Source: Polytrichum commune
Lineage: Eukaryota; Streptophyta; Polytrichopsida; Polytrichales; Polytrichaceae
Length of the DNA: 64,000 nucleotides
Direction: 5' to 3'
Assembly (NCBI GenBank): GCA_950295325.1
Contig: OX485808.1
Location: 18,062,527 to 18,126,526 of the forward strand
Numbering within the stretch: position 1 is the stretch's first letter; each line of letters begins with the position of its first letter. The notes below the pieces were generated by a model, which saw only the letters and a program-made list of their open reading frames with translations, made no database searches and was not told the origin of the DNA. Made by a program: the position numbers and the translations under genes. Shown here in pieces: positions 47,897 through 60,640 of this stretch.

Positions 47897-50800
47897 TCAT
47901 GGTAAGCCTCTAAAGGTAGTTGTCTTCAACGACCAGGATCTTCAAACTACTCTATACAAATACAATATTTTTTATTATTTTTCTTCTAATTCAAGATCTT
48001 CCATCATTCAAATGTCTTATAAAGTTAATTATCATCTCACAACTAGAAAAGATGGTTACAAAAATAAACTAATTTACAAGAAAAATTAATACCCAACAAA
48101 TTTTTTTATTTTAGGTATAGAAATCACAATTATGTCTCTCATAGTAGTATGTTATTTGTCCAAGTTTTTATACCAACTATGTATAGAAGCTCAATACTAC
48201 TACACTCCAATAAACATAAGTAAATTTTTCGCTTAAGGTTGAGAATCGACCAGAAATAAGATGAAGTTGGTAGAAGGAAGCTCCAAGCCTTTTGGAGGTG
48301 AAAGTCGGAAATAAAAGATGATTGAAAATGAAATTAAACCTTATTTTTAAAGGGGTCACCTCAAGTAGTGGGGTGAGAGTCTTCTTTAACTTGTGCTTAT
48401 CTGTCCATGCATTTTGAATATTTATTCCGAAAACTTAGTTTCGTCATCCTTCATCCGATAAATCTTCATCCATTATTGATTTTGTGGTGCCAAAAGACAC
48501 TCGTCTCATAGAATCTTACATCATCGAGGCAAAATCTACTAACTTGAAAGTTAGACTCATTGAATAACTTGTGAAGTCGATTTGCCTCAACTTATTCTAT
48601 TGTCTTGGCATTTTGCCATCTCGGATCTCTTAAAGTTAGCCTTTGAATCTCATATCATCGTCTTTGAACCAATTCACTGTCTTATCCGTTTCTTAATTAT
48701 TTTATGATGTACATTGACTTTAGTTTAGCCCTCTTTAAATATTGTATCAATATTTGTTTTTAATCAATTGCTTAGGCTCTCATCTATCTAAGCTAATTTT
48801 CATATCTAAAATCATCATAATTTTTATTATAACTATTTTCTTTACCCTTAATTCTTATAATAATAAATTTATTCAACCAAAGAGTTAAATAAACCCTTTA
48901 GAATAAGGTACAAAGCTTCTTCCCTTGGCATATTTTTGTAGTTGTGAATGAGCCTCAGTTTGTCAGAGAAGAATCTAATATGCAAACAATGAGTAGACTA
49001 CTAATCATTCTTACCCTTGATTTTGTTCCAAATGTGGTTGCAACAACTTTGTGTAGCCTCAAAGTCCAATTCGATGTATATCCCTTTTTGCACATGTGGT
49101 TGAACCTTGTTGGCGAATTCTCGATTTACAAAATAGATGATCTCATCATCCCTGCAAGATTGCTCCAGATTTTAGAGCTCTAAGCCAGTGTCGAGCAATT
49201 GCACAAAAAAATTCTTTTACAATGGCGGGTTTTTCTCTAAACCCATCACATCTATAACACAATGTAAAATTCTCCCACATGCACGACCACACCATGCATT
49301 ACCACGAAGGAATGTCATCTTCGACAAATGGAGAAAAACAAGAAAATAAACCTAGCACATGCAAGAATAATCCTAATTCAAAAGCATGGAAGAGCGATTT
49401 TGGTAATTTGTTTGGACACAACAAAGATTTCAACACCAAGAACATAAATAAGTGCATAGCATTTTTATCTTCTAAACTTCAAACATGGACGTTTGTGCAG
49501 ACACAAAACAATATAACGCATGCTAGCAACATGACAAATGGAAATGAATACGAAAAATGGACCCCATTGACCATAAAGCAAACATAATCTCACATGCTAT
49601 GAGCATACCTATAACATTGAGGAGATCGCCATAACTAGTTTTGTTGTTGGCGTTGCTATCCACACACTTGTAGTTTGGCGCGCTTGCAAGTTGCTCAGTG
49701 CGAATTCAATTTACTTCAACTGAACATCCTCATAGCAAAAGAAGCTCCAAACCCCATTCATCTAAACTTCTTATCATAACCATGCAAACTAATCCAACAA
49801 TACGCAATTTATGGCATATCAATACTTTAGATGGGCTTAAAAAATGCAATGAAAATCCAAATCTTCACCTCCACCTATTGTTAGGTGTAACAATCAGTTG
49901 GCAAAGTGACCCAGGGCAAGCTGAAGTATCAAATCTGAGGTTACAATCAGTGGACAATAAAGCAAAAAAGAAAAAAGAAAAAAGAAAAAAACTTGACAAA
50001 ATGAGTGCACAATGAGGAGATGAACTCATTAGGTTACAAAGGGAGGAATTGTGAGGTCTGGCAAATGTGGCATGGTGCATAGGGGAGGCGATGGCAAAAT
50101 GATGGAGAGGCATGACGATCGCCAAGGATGATGTTATGGTGGGATGCCATGATGGCAAGATGGCTCTCATGACCTACAAGTCCTAAATTTGAACCAATTA
50201 TTTCTCATCCTCAACCAATCCATTTGTAACTAGCGGTTGTTTATTGCCGTGGGCATCAAAATTGTAACACCATTCAAGTATTGATGCATGGTGGGTATGT
50301 CAAGTGGAGTGAATCTTTATATACCCCGAGTTATTATTCCAATCAATAGCATTCTCGACCATATAGATAGGCTAATTCTTGTATGATGGATAGACATGAA
50401 TGGTAACGAAAATGTCAATAAGAATACCATCAAATACCCATAGCCTAGAGATACCACAAAATGTGGAATCCTCATTATGATACCCGAATGGGTATCAATG
50501 GAAGACGATACCAGGCCAACATTGGTCTCCATGCCCACCCAAATGCCCATGCAAAATCTGCTCTCGTGTTTATTTCACTGCTAAGGCTTGGGTGGCCCCT
50601 TTCTCGAGAACCTCACTCTGAACACCTCGTGGTGCCATTGGCTTGAGCCTTGAGACAAACTTCAAAGCGCATGGGTGCATCAATTTAAGAAGTCCCTTAC
50701 GTTCGCCAGATAAATACAATGGGCGGTGCCTAGTTAACTTATCTTAAAGGCTGTCTGTCGTCACCCTCCCCTCTTGCATATTAACTTCAAAGAATCCTTC

Positions 50801-53570
50801 CCACATCCGCTCCATTTGATTCCAATGCCCAGTAACTCATTTCCTTCCAGTGTGATGGAATATTCCTCTCAGAATAGCAGGTGTCTAGTAAAACAATGCA
50901 TACTAGCTTAGGCCCTAGGATGCATGTTGATGCTTCTTGAACCATAGGAGAGTGAAGACCAAGGTTGGACTTGTATACACTCTAAACTCCGTAGTATCAT
51001 CACACCTGTGGCAACTAAAGTGCGCGTGATATTATGGAGTTTTGTAGTGTTAACATGGATGTGTGATACTATGAAATTAGTGTAGCGTATGATATTAAGG
51101 AATATCACAAAGGAGACGTGAGGATAATTTGAATTTGTTCTCCCGTCACTTACGTTAGTGTGGTCCACTCCACTTGGCCTTCCCGGGTGATGTGGCGGAC
51201 GCATGCACCAAAATTTAACAAGTGGCAGAAGAAGAAGAAGAAGAAGAAGACACTCCACGTGTTGACACATGACGCAATGCGAGGGTGTGGGTTGACTTCT
51301 TGGGTGGTTTGCATTAATGACAAATTTCGTGATATAAGGGAGAGAAATGTGACAATAAGGAGTGAGATTTGAACTACGAGCATCCGTACCTTAGGGTTTC
51401 GGGATATTAGAGAGTGTGTGACATTATGGAGGTTGATATTACGAAGTTTAGGGTGTATATTGCATGAATGCATTGTGTATTAATAGTCAACATCAATGAT
51501 GGTATCACAGATGTTACCCGTGGATATCAAAATTGTAACACTAGTCAAATGTTGATATTTGGTGAGTATGTCAAGTTAAGAGAATCTTTCTATACCCGAG
51601 TGATTATTTAGGTTCAATATCATTCCAAATCATATTCATACTAGGGCAGTTTACCTAGGTATGAAAGTTCTTGCATGATACATAGAACCAAATGGTTTCG
51701 AAACACAAAGACCATCAAATACCCGTACCCAACTTGCATTAAGATTATTTATTAGAAAAAAAAGGTGAAATCATCATTATAGATACCAAGATGTTATCAG
51801 GAAAAAAAAACAAGACCAGTCCAACATTGGTTAAGATGATCCCTCCAATTACCAGGTTTGGGTTTGAAAACCAAATGAAGATTCTTAGATACCCTATACA
51901 CCTTATAGCTTATATGCAGACTACACTCTTTCGACTCCAAAGTACTCCCGTGCATCATTTGCAAACAAAATAAATAAAAAACAAATACTCCCATGGGATG
52001 CATATTTGAGATTGGAATAGCCCCTTCAAGTGTTTGTAGACAACTTCGAACCTTTCCAAATGAGGGTTTGTGCATAATTCTTTGGAATTGAGTCGATCCT
52101 AGACTCTCGTCAATGGCATATCCAAACCCGGTTAAATAAACAACCAAAGGAGGAATTTAGTCCAACTCAAGGGTCATGATAGATGGAAGATGCAGAGTTT
52201 TTTGTTTGTTCTAGAGATCTAGGAATGCGTATTTAAGGATGATGATTCATAGCGTCCTTGCCATGATTCTTGAATAAGTAGTCTGATGAGCCTTGAGGGT
52301 GGGTTGGGGCCGGTTTAAACTACACTATTTATGGCATTTAGTGTCACGTACACTATTTGCAAAGGGCCTAAACTAGATGCCTAAAGTTCTCAAAGTGTCA
52401 CATTCTCTAATTGCTAATATGATACTATCCATCAACAAAAGTAAGTTTTTGAGTGAAACAATATTTTCATTATGACATTTAGTTTTGGGTTATTTGAAAT
52501 GATAGTTTTGCGCTCCAGTATGCAAGGGGAAGATATTATTGAGCATACTAATGGCAAGTGTCATGTGTTCACATTTTAGTAGGCAAGAGGAAGATATTCC
52601 TAAACACATTAATATAGGTCAATGAACATATATGGTCTTGGAAAATAGCCCATAATCGTCATAACAATTTTCACCCACAATCACAACTCAAAGGTTGTTC
52701 TGATTCAAATGCAAGCTTCACACACATTCACCTCTTATAATTTTTTCAATCAATTCGATTTGTAATCATTTAATCACTCTCTCGTAGAAATAAGAGGTAT
52801 AAGCATTTCACTTGCAAGACAATTTGTCGCAATCACACTTGCTTCCATACATGACAAGGGGTCACACACAATCACAATGCAAAAAATGATTTACTCATCA
52901 TCAAGGATTTCACATCTCATACACTTATCTCATACTATGGCTCATATGACATTCACAATACAAATCATGCACTTCTTTGCATAGATGGTCACTCAATTCA
53001 TATCAAACAATTTACCCATCATAAACATAATGTGCAACTACTAAATGGCCATACACAATCTCCACTCATAACTAATCTCATTAGTTTTAGGGTTTCACAC
53101 CCAAATCTCTTGATCACATACTATGGTAATATTCCAATTTTCAATACAAGCTATCCTCTTGTTTCCCAAGGACAAACAAGCCTTCAAGACTACTTGTCAA
53201 CCCGTCCATAATTCAAAAGGCTTTGTTTCATTAACCACGGGCTTCACACGCTAGTGTTCACTCAAACAATAATAAGACTCAAACTTTCAACTCAAATCCT
53301 CTTCTCTCTTCCCGAGAGTCAAGATAATTGTGTAGGCAAATATATCGAGCAAATGGTCACAACCAGATCAAGTTCACAAGAGATCAATTTACTGAAAACA
53401 ATTAGATTGTGGTGTTTGAGTAATTTAAACGACTAAAACAATCCATTCTCTTCCTAAGAGGGATTTCTAGCTCCTATTAATTCTTGAGTTGATTCCGACT
53501 CTCTATTCTGACTATTGCCCACCAAGCTATATGGGGAGGGGAGGCTAGGAGTATTTATGAGTAGTAGTAG
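47897..53570. other. Intergenic, no gene recognised
   Basis: AT-rich, with short open frames only. It includes a GAAGAA triplet run (51226-51250). The longest frames (for example - 50908-51270 and - 51797-52147) show no known domain. Confidence 0.5.
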
Positions 53571-53572
53571 TA

Positions 53573-53965
53573 GGCCAACAAGTGGAATCTATATTTTCAT
53601 TAGAATTTGGTGGGCAAAGCAACCTACGTGGAAACTAACCCTAAGTCTCCAACTTCAATTATGGTATCACCACGGAATCGATGCTGCCATGACACATGTC
53701 CCGGGTTTTGAGTGCTAAAGTGAGGAGGAATTTGTCTCAAAATGAGCAGTTTTGGTAAACTCTAGATGTTGGTAATTTATTTGGCCAACTTTTGGCTTTG
53801 AAAATTCACAATAATTTCATTTTAAGGAATAAAAATACCAAACAATTTGCAGTCCTCTTGAACTCTATCTTCCTACACATGGAAATATTTGCAGCACCTT
53901 ATACTTCTCTAGATTTGGAGCAGAATCTCTTAAGTGATCGGTTATGGGCTCCTCTACTCTAAACC
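53573..53965 (-). repeat. Dispersed element, copy 2 (inverted relative to 31060-31455)
   Basis: It carries GTGGAAACTAACCCTAAGTC, GTTTTGAGTGCTAAAGTGAGG and AGAATCTCTTAAGTGATCGG, the reverse complements of words in copy 1 in the reverse order. Several small indels separate the copies. Confidence 0.75.
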
Positions 53966-54253
53966 TCATGTGGCAACTGTCTATCATTGACTCTGTCTTG
54001 CAAAATGGCAAGGATTGACCAATCTAGGTGAGTGCATATATAACATTAAAGTTATCGAAACAAATTAACCACACTAAATTTGGTCATTGAAGACAAATTA
54101 CTATAGATCAGGATCACATCGGGATTCTGACCATGTGCAATAAACACTCTCCAAAGCATATGGTAAGCAGGCGGTGGGCCTAATTTGGTTGATTATCTTA
54201 ATGGGATCCCGATATTTGAGTGTGTGGTTAGGTACAGTGGATATTATACAAAC

Positions 54254-54665
54254 CATGGGGCGATCACACCCCCTTACATTTCATAGCCACGTGCGATAAA
54301 AGTTTGCTACCCTATATTACATGCCATAGATAAATTTTAAAATTATGAAATTTTTTCTACATACACATAACCATTGATAATATCTTTTGTATATTTTTTT
54401 GAAATTTTTAGTCATCTTCATTTTTGTAGTAATTTGTTTAGTTCAATGTTGCGTCATTCTAGTTAGAAACGGTATGTTTTATAAAAAAAAAAACAAATCA
54501 TCAAATTTGGTTACCAATTTTTACTATGTAATAGATACTATGTATATCTACTCATGAAAAAAAAATCATAAACTTTTGAATCATTTTGGTGATGTTTTAT
54601 GTAAAAAGTAGATTTTGTTTTATCGCACGTGGTGTTCAACTTGACAATGAAGTGCACCCCCCGGG
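54254..54665. mobile_element. hAT-like non-autonomous element (412 bp), 8-bp target duplication
   Basis: ATACAAAC flanks both ends exactly (54246-54253 and 54666-54673). The ends are CATGGGGCGATCAC and, in reverse complement, CCCGGGGGGTGCAC. Both arms carry CACGTGCGATAAAA as an inverted repeat 36-40 bp in from each end. No coding capacity. Confidence 0.85.
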
Positions 54666-54831
54666 ATACAAACACCAAAAAGACATGTGTTTAAGAGATT
54701 GGAGTACATGCTTAAAATTTGTTAATTCATATGCTAGATTAAGTATATAATCAACATAAATGGAGGGTTATGAATTTAGGAAATAGATGCGAGGAATCAT
54801 GGCATAACTTGTAATAGGCACCCAACTTACT

Positions 54832-55244
54832 CCTGGGGAGTGCACTTAAAGTTAAGATTAGGAATACACATGAGTGCGTTTTAATGGCATTACCCCTACA
54901 ATACTTGGCCTTAAAATAGTTTTTAAATTAATAAATTTTAAGTACCAAATCATTACGTATATATCTATCACTTGGTATAAATTTCAGGATGAAAAGTTTT
55001 TAAAAATTATTAAAAAAATGATAGAAGTTTGAACTAAAATGCGTTGTTTTTTGCTTCAAAAATAAATTTAAAAATATTTACAATTGATTATTTTTTGAAA
55101 TCTATACAACAAGAACTTTAGATTGTGTTTAACAACTTCATATTTTTTCTACAATTTTTAGATGATTTTTTAGTACATACATAGGGGGGTCAAAAGTATG
55201 CACTCATGTGATTCCTAGTCTTAACTTTAAGTGCACTCCCCGAG
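54832..55244. mobile_element. hAT-like non-autonomous element (413 bp), 8-bp target duplication
   Basis: AACTTACT flanks both ends exactly (54824-54831 and 55245-55252). The arms share GGGGAGTGCACTTAAAGTTA, then AGAYTAGGAAT and CACATGAGTGC, in inverted orientation over about 45 bp. Its terminus resembles that of the 47389 element (GGGAGTGCAC), so the two are probably one family. Confidence 0.9.
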
Positions 55245-55606
55245 AACTTACTAAACTCTGGTAGCGGCAAGGTAGGGACTAGGTGCCTACTACATCCAAT
55301 GAAAAGGTGCAAGACAACATGTGTTCATTACTAGACGTTAGAGCATCGCCACCCGTGGGCGCCAACGGCCCCAGTGGTCGCCCCCCCTGCCAATGCTTAT
55401 CTTGGCCCCGCCAGCTGGGCCCCGGTCCACCCCCCACCCACAACCGGTCCTCGCCCTCCAACTGGCCCCGAATTGGCCGATTCCGGGCCCGCAGACTGTC
55501 ATGCCCAGCAGACTAGTCGAAGACCAACAACCTCTCTCCCATCTCACATTACAGTATTCAGCACAATTCAAAGTTTAGAGTCCACTTCTTTGTGTGGTGT
55601 TTTGCA

Positions 55607-58177
55607 ATGGAAGCTTGGAGGGCTAGATTAGCAAATGCGTGGGCAACTTTTCTTGAGGATGATGAGGATGATGAGGACGATGAGGTTAGCATTGCTATGG
55701 CTTTGGGTCAGTTAGAGAGCGTAATTCATGCGGAATTATAACCACCAATGGTGTTATTGGAGGGTCAAGTGTAGGGAAGGCCAAGAACATTGAAAGGGCT
55801 AGAGTGATTATGGATGAGTGAATGCACCTAGATTATTTTTGTGATGAGCCGGTGTGGGGTCCTGCATTTTCTCGGCGGCGATTCCGCATGAGGAGATCAT
55901 TGTTTCTCACCATTTTGGAAAGGGTTTGTGTCCGTGACCCTTATTTTGTTCAGAAGAGAGATGCTTGCGGTTTAGTAGGGTTGTCTTCTCACCAGAAGAT
56001 GACGGCAACCCTCCGGATGCTCTCTATGGGTGTTTGTGCTGATGCCATGGATGACTACTGTCGGACAAGTGAATTAACCGCTATGGAGTGCATGAAGCGT
56101 TTTTGTTCAGCTATCCGCCATGAGTTTGGAGAGCACCATCATCGACAACCCACGAGAGCTAACTTTGAGCAACAATTGGTAGTCAATGCGGCTCGCGGTT
56201 TTCCTGGTATGCTTGGGTCATTGGATTGCATGCATTATGAGTGGAAAAATTGTCCGGTGGCATGGCAGGGAGATTTTGGGGATAGGAAGGGAAAGCGGTC
56301 AATTATTTTAGAGGCTGTTGCTGATCAAAATTTGTACATCTGACATATATTTTTTGGGTTGCCGGGGTCAAATAATGACCTCAATGTGTTTGATCGCTCT
56401 TTATTGATCCACAACATGCTCACTAGCGAGGCTAGTGACTTCACCTTCGAGGTGAATGGGAAAGAATACAACCGGTACTACTTGTTGGCGGATGGAATAT
56501 ATCTACAATAGAGTTGTTTTGTTCAAAGCATCCACGAGCCCGGTGATGAGAAACGCAAACACTTTGCAAAAAGACAAGAGGTATGCCACAAAGATGTTGA
56601 GCGTTGTCGTGATGTGGGCCGGCTACTAGTTAGAACTTAGGCATTTTTATATGTTATTGTTATTTTCAAACAGATATTAATATGATGATCTAAGTTAGTT
56701 GTTTAAGTTGACAACTGGTCTTAAATTTAAGATCGGGTGACTTGATAAAAGAATGTAGTAGGTAGGATTTGGGAAGGATAGGATTTACGGGCGGTGGCCG
56801 TTACCTAACTACCTAAAGGATCTAGAAGGCCTAACCTTAAAGTTTCCTATTGGTTAGCCGGATAAGGGTTCTAGAAGCCTTAAACCCAAACGTTCTTATT
56901 GGCTTGCCGGATAAGCCTTTAACCTTAACATTTCTTATTTCTAGCGGGATAAGGGTTCTAGAAGCCTTTAACCCAAAAGTCTCCTATTAGCTAGCCGCTT
57001 AAGGGTTCTAGAGGTCCTTATCCCAAAGGTATCCTATTGGCCGAAGGGGGCAAGGGAGAAGAGTATTTAAGGGGTGTTCAAAGGGGGAAATTAGCATTTG
57101 GAGTTCGTGTTTGTATAGACTTGGAGGAGTTTATAGCATTTTGAAATACATAAGTGTTTACGAAGCTCTATGATACTTGAGGGTGTTGGAGTGAGAATTT
57201 TAAAAGTGAATATGTTACACTAAGTGCACTATTTGTATTGTTTCATTGGTTACTAAATGAGCAAAACTTTGGAGTGAAGAATTTTGTGAATTATGGATGA
57301 TTGACGTGTTCGATTGATATGAAAATTTGAGAAAATGTTTCTTGTGAAATATAAGTGTTGAGGTAAAAATTTGGAAACTTCAATATTTTGTATGAAAAAG
57401 TTGTTAGGAATTGAAGAGAAAGGTGTCTAGAAGTAAAGCCGACTAAGAGAACAAGGTTTAAAAATATGAATATTTTAGAATTTTGTAGCTATGGCTACAA
57501 AAATTTGATATTTCCTTTTGATCTTATCTATCTATTGTGTATAAAAATTTGAGGTTGATTGGACTTAAATGTTAGAAGTTATGAGGGTTTTAGACTTCTA
57601 GTAACCAGATGAGAAAACACAACATTCATGCAAAAATGTAGAGTTAGTAAATCATGCATAATTTTTTGGTTTAAACGCCGTTTGTGCTAAATATTGGTGT
57701 GTGAATTTTTAGTAAAGTACTCAATAAGTGTAGCAAGTGTCACTTGAAGGAGGTGAGTTAGTTGAGAGTTATACTATTCTGATGTATGGTAGGATAACAT
57801 TGAGAGGAATTTTCAACAAGGGTGTAGGAAAAAGAGAAAGTACCACAAAAAATTTAAATACTACCATAAAAGAAGCCCCGTGCTTACCGTATAGTATACA
57901 ATCTTGACAGCGTTGCTTTGGAGTGTTACAAGCTTTTTTTAGCATCATTCGGAATCCATGTCGCCTGTGGAGTATGGACACGGTTTCTGACATCATGTTT
58001 GCATGTTGCATTTTTCACCACATGATTTTGGAGGATGAACGCGATGTACCGGGGTTGGAAAATATTATTTCAAGGCTAATTGATGAAAATGTGCTATTGT
58101 GTAGGGGCTTGTCATTTGAAGCTCTTATGAATGATACAATAGAGATAGAAAATGAGGACTTGCATTATAGTTTGTGA
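55607..58177 (+). pseudogene. PIF/Harbinger DDE transposase, split and with stops
   Basis: The sequence includes MRRSLFLTILERV, AARGFPGMLGSLDCMHYEWK (first catalytic Asp in GSLDC), FFGLPGSNNDLNVFDRS (second Asp), and KDVERC (catalytic Glu), continuing after the insertion as FGVLQAFFSIIRNPCRLW to TGA at 58177. Breaks are a frame change near 55740-55760, TGA at 55819, TGA at 56341 (family Trp, as in IWHxFFG), TAG at 56509 (family Trp) and the 1.3-kb insertion at 56605. The acidic leader (FLEDDEDDEDDE) and the general order match HARBI1-like plant transposases. It is clearly inactive in this copy. Confidence 0.92.
56605..57909. mobile_element. Solo LTR (1,305 bp) inside the Harbinger transposase
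   Basis: The insert begins TGTCGTGATG and ends CAATCTTGACA, the TG...CA termini of an LTR, with a short TGTC/GACA inversion. GCGT flanks both ends (56601-56604 and 57910-57913), and removing insert plus one copy restores the conserved VERCFGVLQ reading frame. No retrotransposon protein is inside. A TATTTAAGG box-like word is near 57064. A 5' part (about 56810-57045) holds four or five diverged units of AAGGGTTCTAGAAGCCTT. Superfamily is undetermined. Confidence 0.85.
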
Positions 58178-58179
58178 GG

Positions 58180-58815
58180 TGATTTGATTGAACATTTATA
58201 GGCTTTGAAAGGCACTAAAACACAAACCTAGAGTTTGTTTTCAATATCTATGCCCATGGAGGCTCAATCCTACATTAACACTACTGTGTGTATCCAAGTG
58301 AATTGTATCTGAAATATCAACTAATTATGACATGTCTTGAGATTGGGAATTCCAATGAGTGGCCCAAGTAGTTGGTTGGTGACTGTCAACATACAATACA
58401 TCATCCCACTCCCCCCCTCTGCCCTCGGCCCCTCACGATTTTGTGCTCTCTCTATTTGGCTTGAAAAATCATGGTGAACAACACCATGATTTTGCCCAAA
58501 GCTTCCAAACCCCGCAGCCCCCCACAGTCTCCCCCCTGCCTCTGTGGAATTCTCTGCAGTTCTGTAGCAGTGAATTGCTGCAGTCTCTGGAGCAGTTCGG
58601 GAGCTTGCATTCTGCTGCAGCAAGTTGGCTGCAGACTCTGCAGCTGTTCGGGAGCAGTTGGTCTGCAACAATTCGGCTGCAGACAGTCGAATTGGCTCCT
58701 CCAGCGATCGCTCCTCTGTCTCTTCCGCTAGCTGGTCTGCCTTGGGCGGGGGCTCCCCGGAGTCTCCCGAACCCTGCACCCCCACCGCTCGCTTCCTGGT
58801 CTTGTTAGCTTCAAA
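58180..58815. other. Region between the two Harbinger genes
   Basis: Contains a Leu/Gln-biased CTGCAG-rich stretch (58540-58690) readable on the minus strand as repeated SRTAAE/LLQ-like units. It is probably the 3' UTR or a degraded Myb-gene extension. Confidence 0.4.
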
Positions 58816-59674
58816 CTAGAGCTTAGCTTGAGCAGCCTCTTCGGCGGCCATCCGCAGCTTCAATTTGCGGAGTTCTTGGACTCTCCGAAGCTGCACGTAC
58901 TCCCTGGCTTCTGCATTGACCAATGCGGAGTCATCTGTTGTCATGAGGAGGAGCAGGTTTTGGTCTGCAAGCCCAACCGCTTTCAGCATCTGTGCCTCAG
59001 CCATCTTATCTGTGGCTGAGGCTTGCGCATATAGCCCTCCCTCGCTCATCTTCGACCTGGAAACCTCATCCTTCGCTGCTTTGGTTCCTCCAGGCCTTCC
59101 CTTAAAAATTCGAGTGCAGTCTGCCACCTCCGAGTCTGGACCGCTTCCCGAACCTGCAGCCGAAGACGCCTGGACATACTCCCGTCAGCTGGCTCCGGCA
59201 GCTCCTGCTCACTGCCTTCTCCCCGCGACCGAGTCGGTGTGGGAGGCTTCTCCTACGCCCAGCCAAGAGCCCATCTGGGATTGTCCCTCACAAGCAACCA
59301 GCAATGCTCATACACAAAATCGCAGCCTTTCGCATCCTTCTGCCGATACAGGTCGTGTGCTCGCTTCAAATTGTCTGCAACTGATGAACCACTTCTAGCT
59401 AGTTTCAGCACCTGGCTGTACACCCCAATCCACTTGCTCACATCGTGCTTCACATTGCCCCACTTCGTTTCCAAGGATCTCTGAGGCCTCAAACCAGCAG
59501 GCCTGTTGTCATCGTAGTGCTCGGAGACGCGCTCCCAGAAGGCTCCAGCTCTCTGCTGGTTACCTACAATTCGATCTTGCGACACATGTAGACCTTCCCC
59601 TTCACTCCTAGACGCACTGGACCACCCTCCTGGGCAACCCTGGGAGTTGGCTTCCTCCTCATTCCTCCCACCAT
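58816..59674 (-). pseudogene. PIF/Harbinger Myb-like / NAM-associated ORF, degraded
   Basis: Starts at ATG 59674 (MVGGMRRKPTPRV). After VKGKVYM the frame shifts and part of the first Myb helix (W...EED..L..AW) is missing. It resumes SQDRIVGNQQRAGAFWERV, EHYDDNRPAG, RSLETKWGNVKHDVSKWIG, then TAG (family-like Gln) near 59253, a frameshift near 59175, and the C-terminal GRPGGTKAAKDE and AREYVQLRRVQELRKLKL ending at 58816. This matches the DNA-binding partner protein encoded by plant PIF/Harbinger elements. Confidence 0.85.
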
Positions 59675-59903
59675 GGCGATGTCAACAAGCCAAAGATTAA
59701 AAAAAAAAAGTCACCACCTGCAGAATCCTAGGCGCCCTGTGTGGACGAGTTCTTCACGGCAACCTGCCGGTCAAGTTGGTAGCGTTGCCGTGGCCTACCT
59801 CGAAGTGACCGTTCAACGGGTCACGGTGGGGAGCTCCTAGAAGCCCGGGCTGCGCTGGGCACCGTTGGCGTCCCCGTTGGCGCCCACGCTGGCGATGCTC
59901 TTA

Positions 59904-60360
59904 TGGTCTTGATGTGCCTCCTCATGTCCAATTAGGAATAGACATGTCATCAAAATTTCTTGGCATGACTATTATAATTGTTCAAGAATAAATTAAAAAT
60001 AAAAATCATTAGACTCACAAAGTCACCATCGTTCGACCTGAGTTTGGACCTACTAAACCATTTTTAAACGAATTATTTTGGAGATGTATTTTACATTACA
60101 AGAATTTGGAGACTAAAAAAATTTAGAATCGAAATCAAATCCCTAGGGAGTCTCAATGGTGAACCCTTCTATGAAAGAAAATCTTTTATAAGTGACCTTG
60201 AAAATGACATTTGAAAGTGCAAGCCGTTTCCAACTCGTATACATGTCATATCAATGGAATCCTCTCAATGCCCTCTTTCCAAGCATAAGATTTAGAAACC
60301 ATCGTTCAGACCGGGAGAGGTTCCACCCCGCGAAAAAAAATACCTTCACTTTGTTAATGA
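59904..60360. other. AT-rich intergenic, nothing recognised
   Basis: Short open frames without domains. Confidence 0.5.
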
Positions 60361-60640
60361 AAATGGTATTCATATGAGCTCCAAATACTTCGAGGAAAAT
60401 GGCTACATTATTAATTTGGCTCATCACACTAATGTGTTTCGACTATGTTAATGTCAACTTATTGAGCACAATAATGTCACAAATATGACACTTTCTCTCA
60501 ATGGAACTTAAGAATGTCACAAAGTTGGCAAACGAATGTGACATTAAATCCACTGAATTCTAGTAATGTCACGTAACAATCGCGTGTTTCATATCCTACG
60601 AGAGCCTGGGATGAATTGGAAAATATACTCATGTAAGTCA
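60361..60640 (+). repeat. Dispersed repeat, second copy of the 2021-2140 sequence with an internal insert
   Basis: Matches 2021-2140 at both ends (TATTCATATGAGCTCCAAA; CGTGTTTCATATCCTACGAG). About 150 bases at 60425-60575, rich in AATGTCAC/GTGACATT words, have no counterpart in the other copy. That insert may be a further small element. Confidence 0.55.

Larger units (their letters stand above)
55341..59900. mobile_element. PIF/Harbinger DNA transposon, full length, interrupted by a solo LTR
   Basis: The left end GAGCATCGCCACCCGTGGGC (55341) and the right end in reverse complement GAGCATCGCCAGCGTGGGCG both continue into CGCCAACGG, a 27-28-bp inverted repeat. TTA lies immediately outside both ends (55338-55340 and 59901-59903), the TWA duplication expected of PIF/Harbinger. 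Inside are the two standard genes of the superfamily in convergent orientation: transposase (+) and Myb/NAM-associated protein (-). Removing the solo LTR and one 4-bp duplication gives about 3,251 bp. Confidence 0.93.

Noticed and set aside
60425-60575. Separate MITE inserted in the 60.4-kb repeat copy
   Set aside because: It begins CACTAATG and is rich in GTGACATT words, but I found neither matching inverted ends nor a target duplication.
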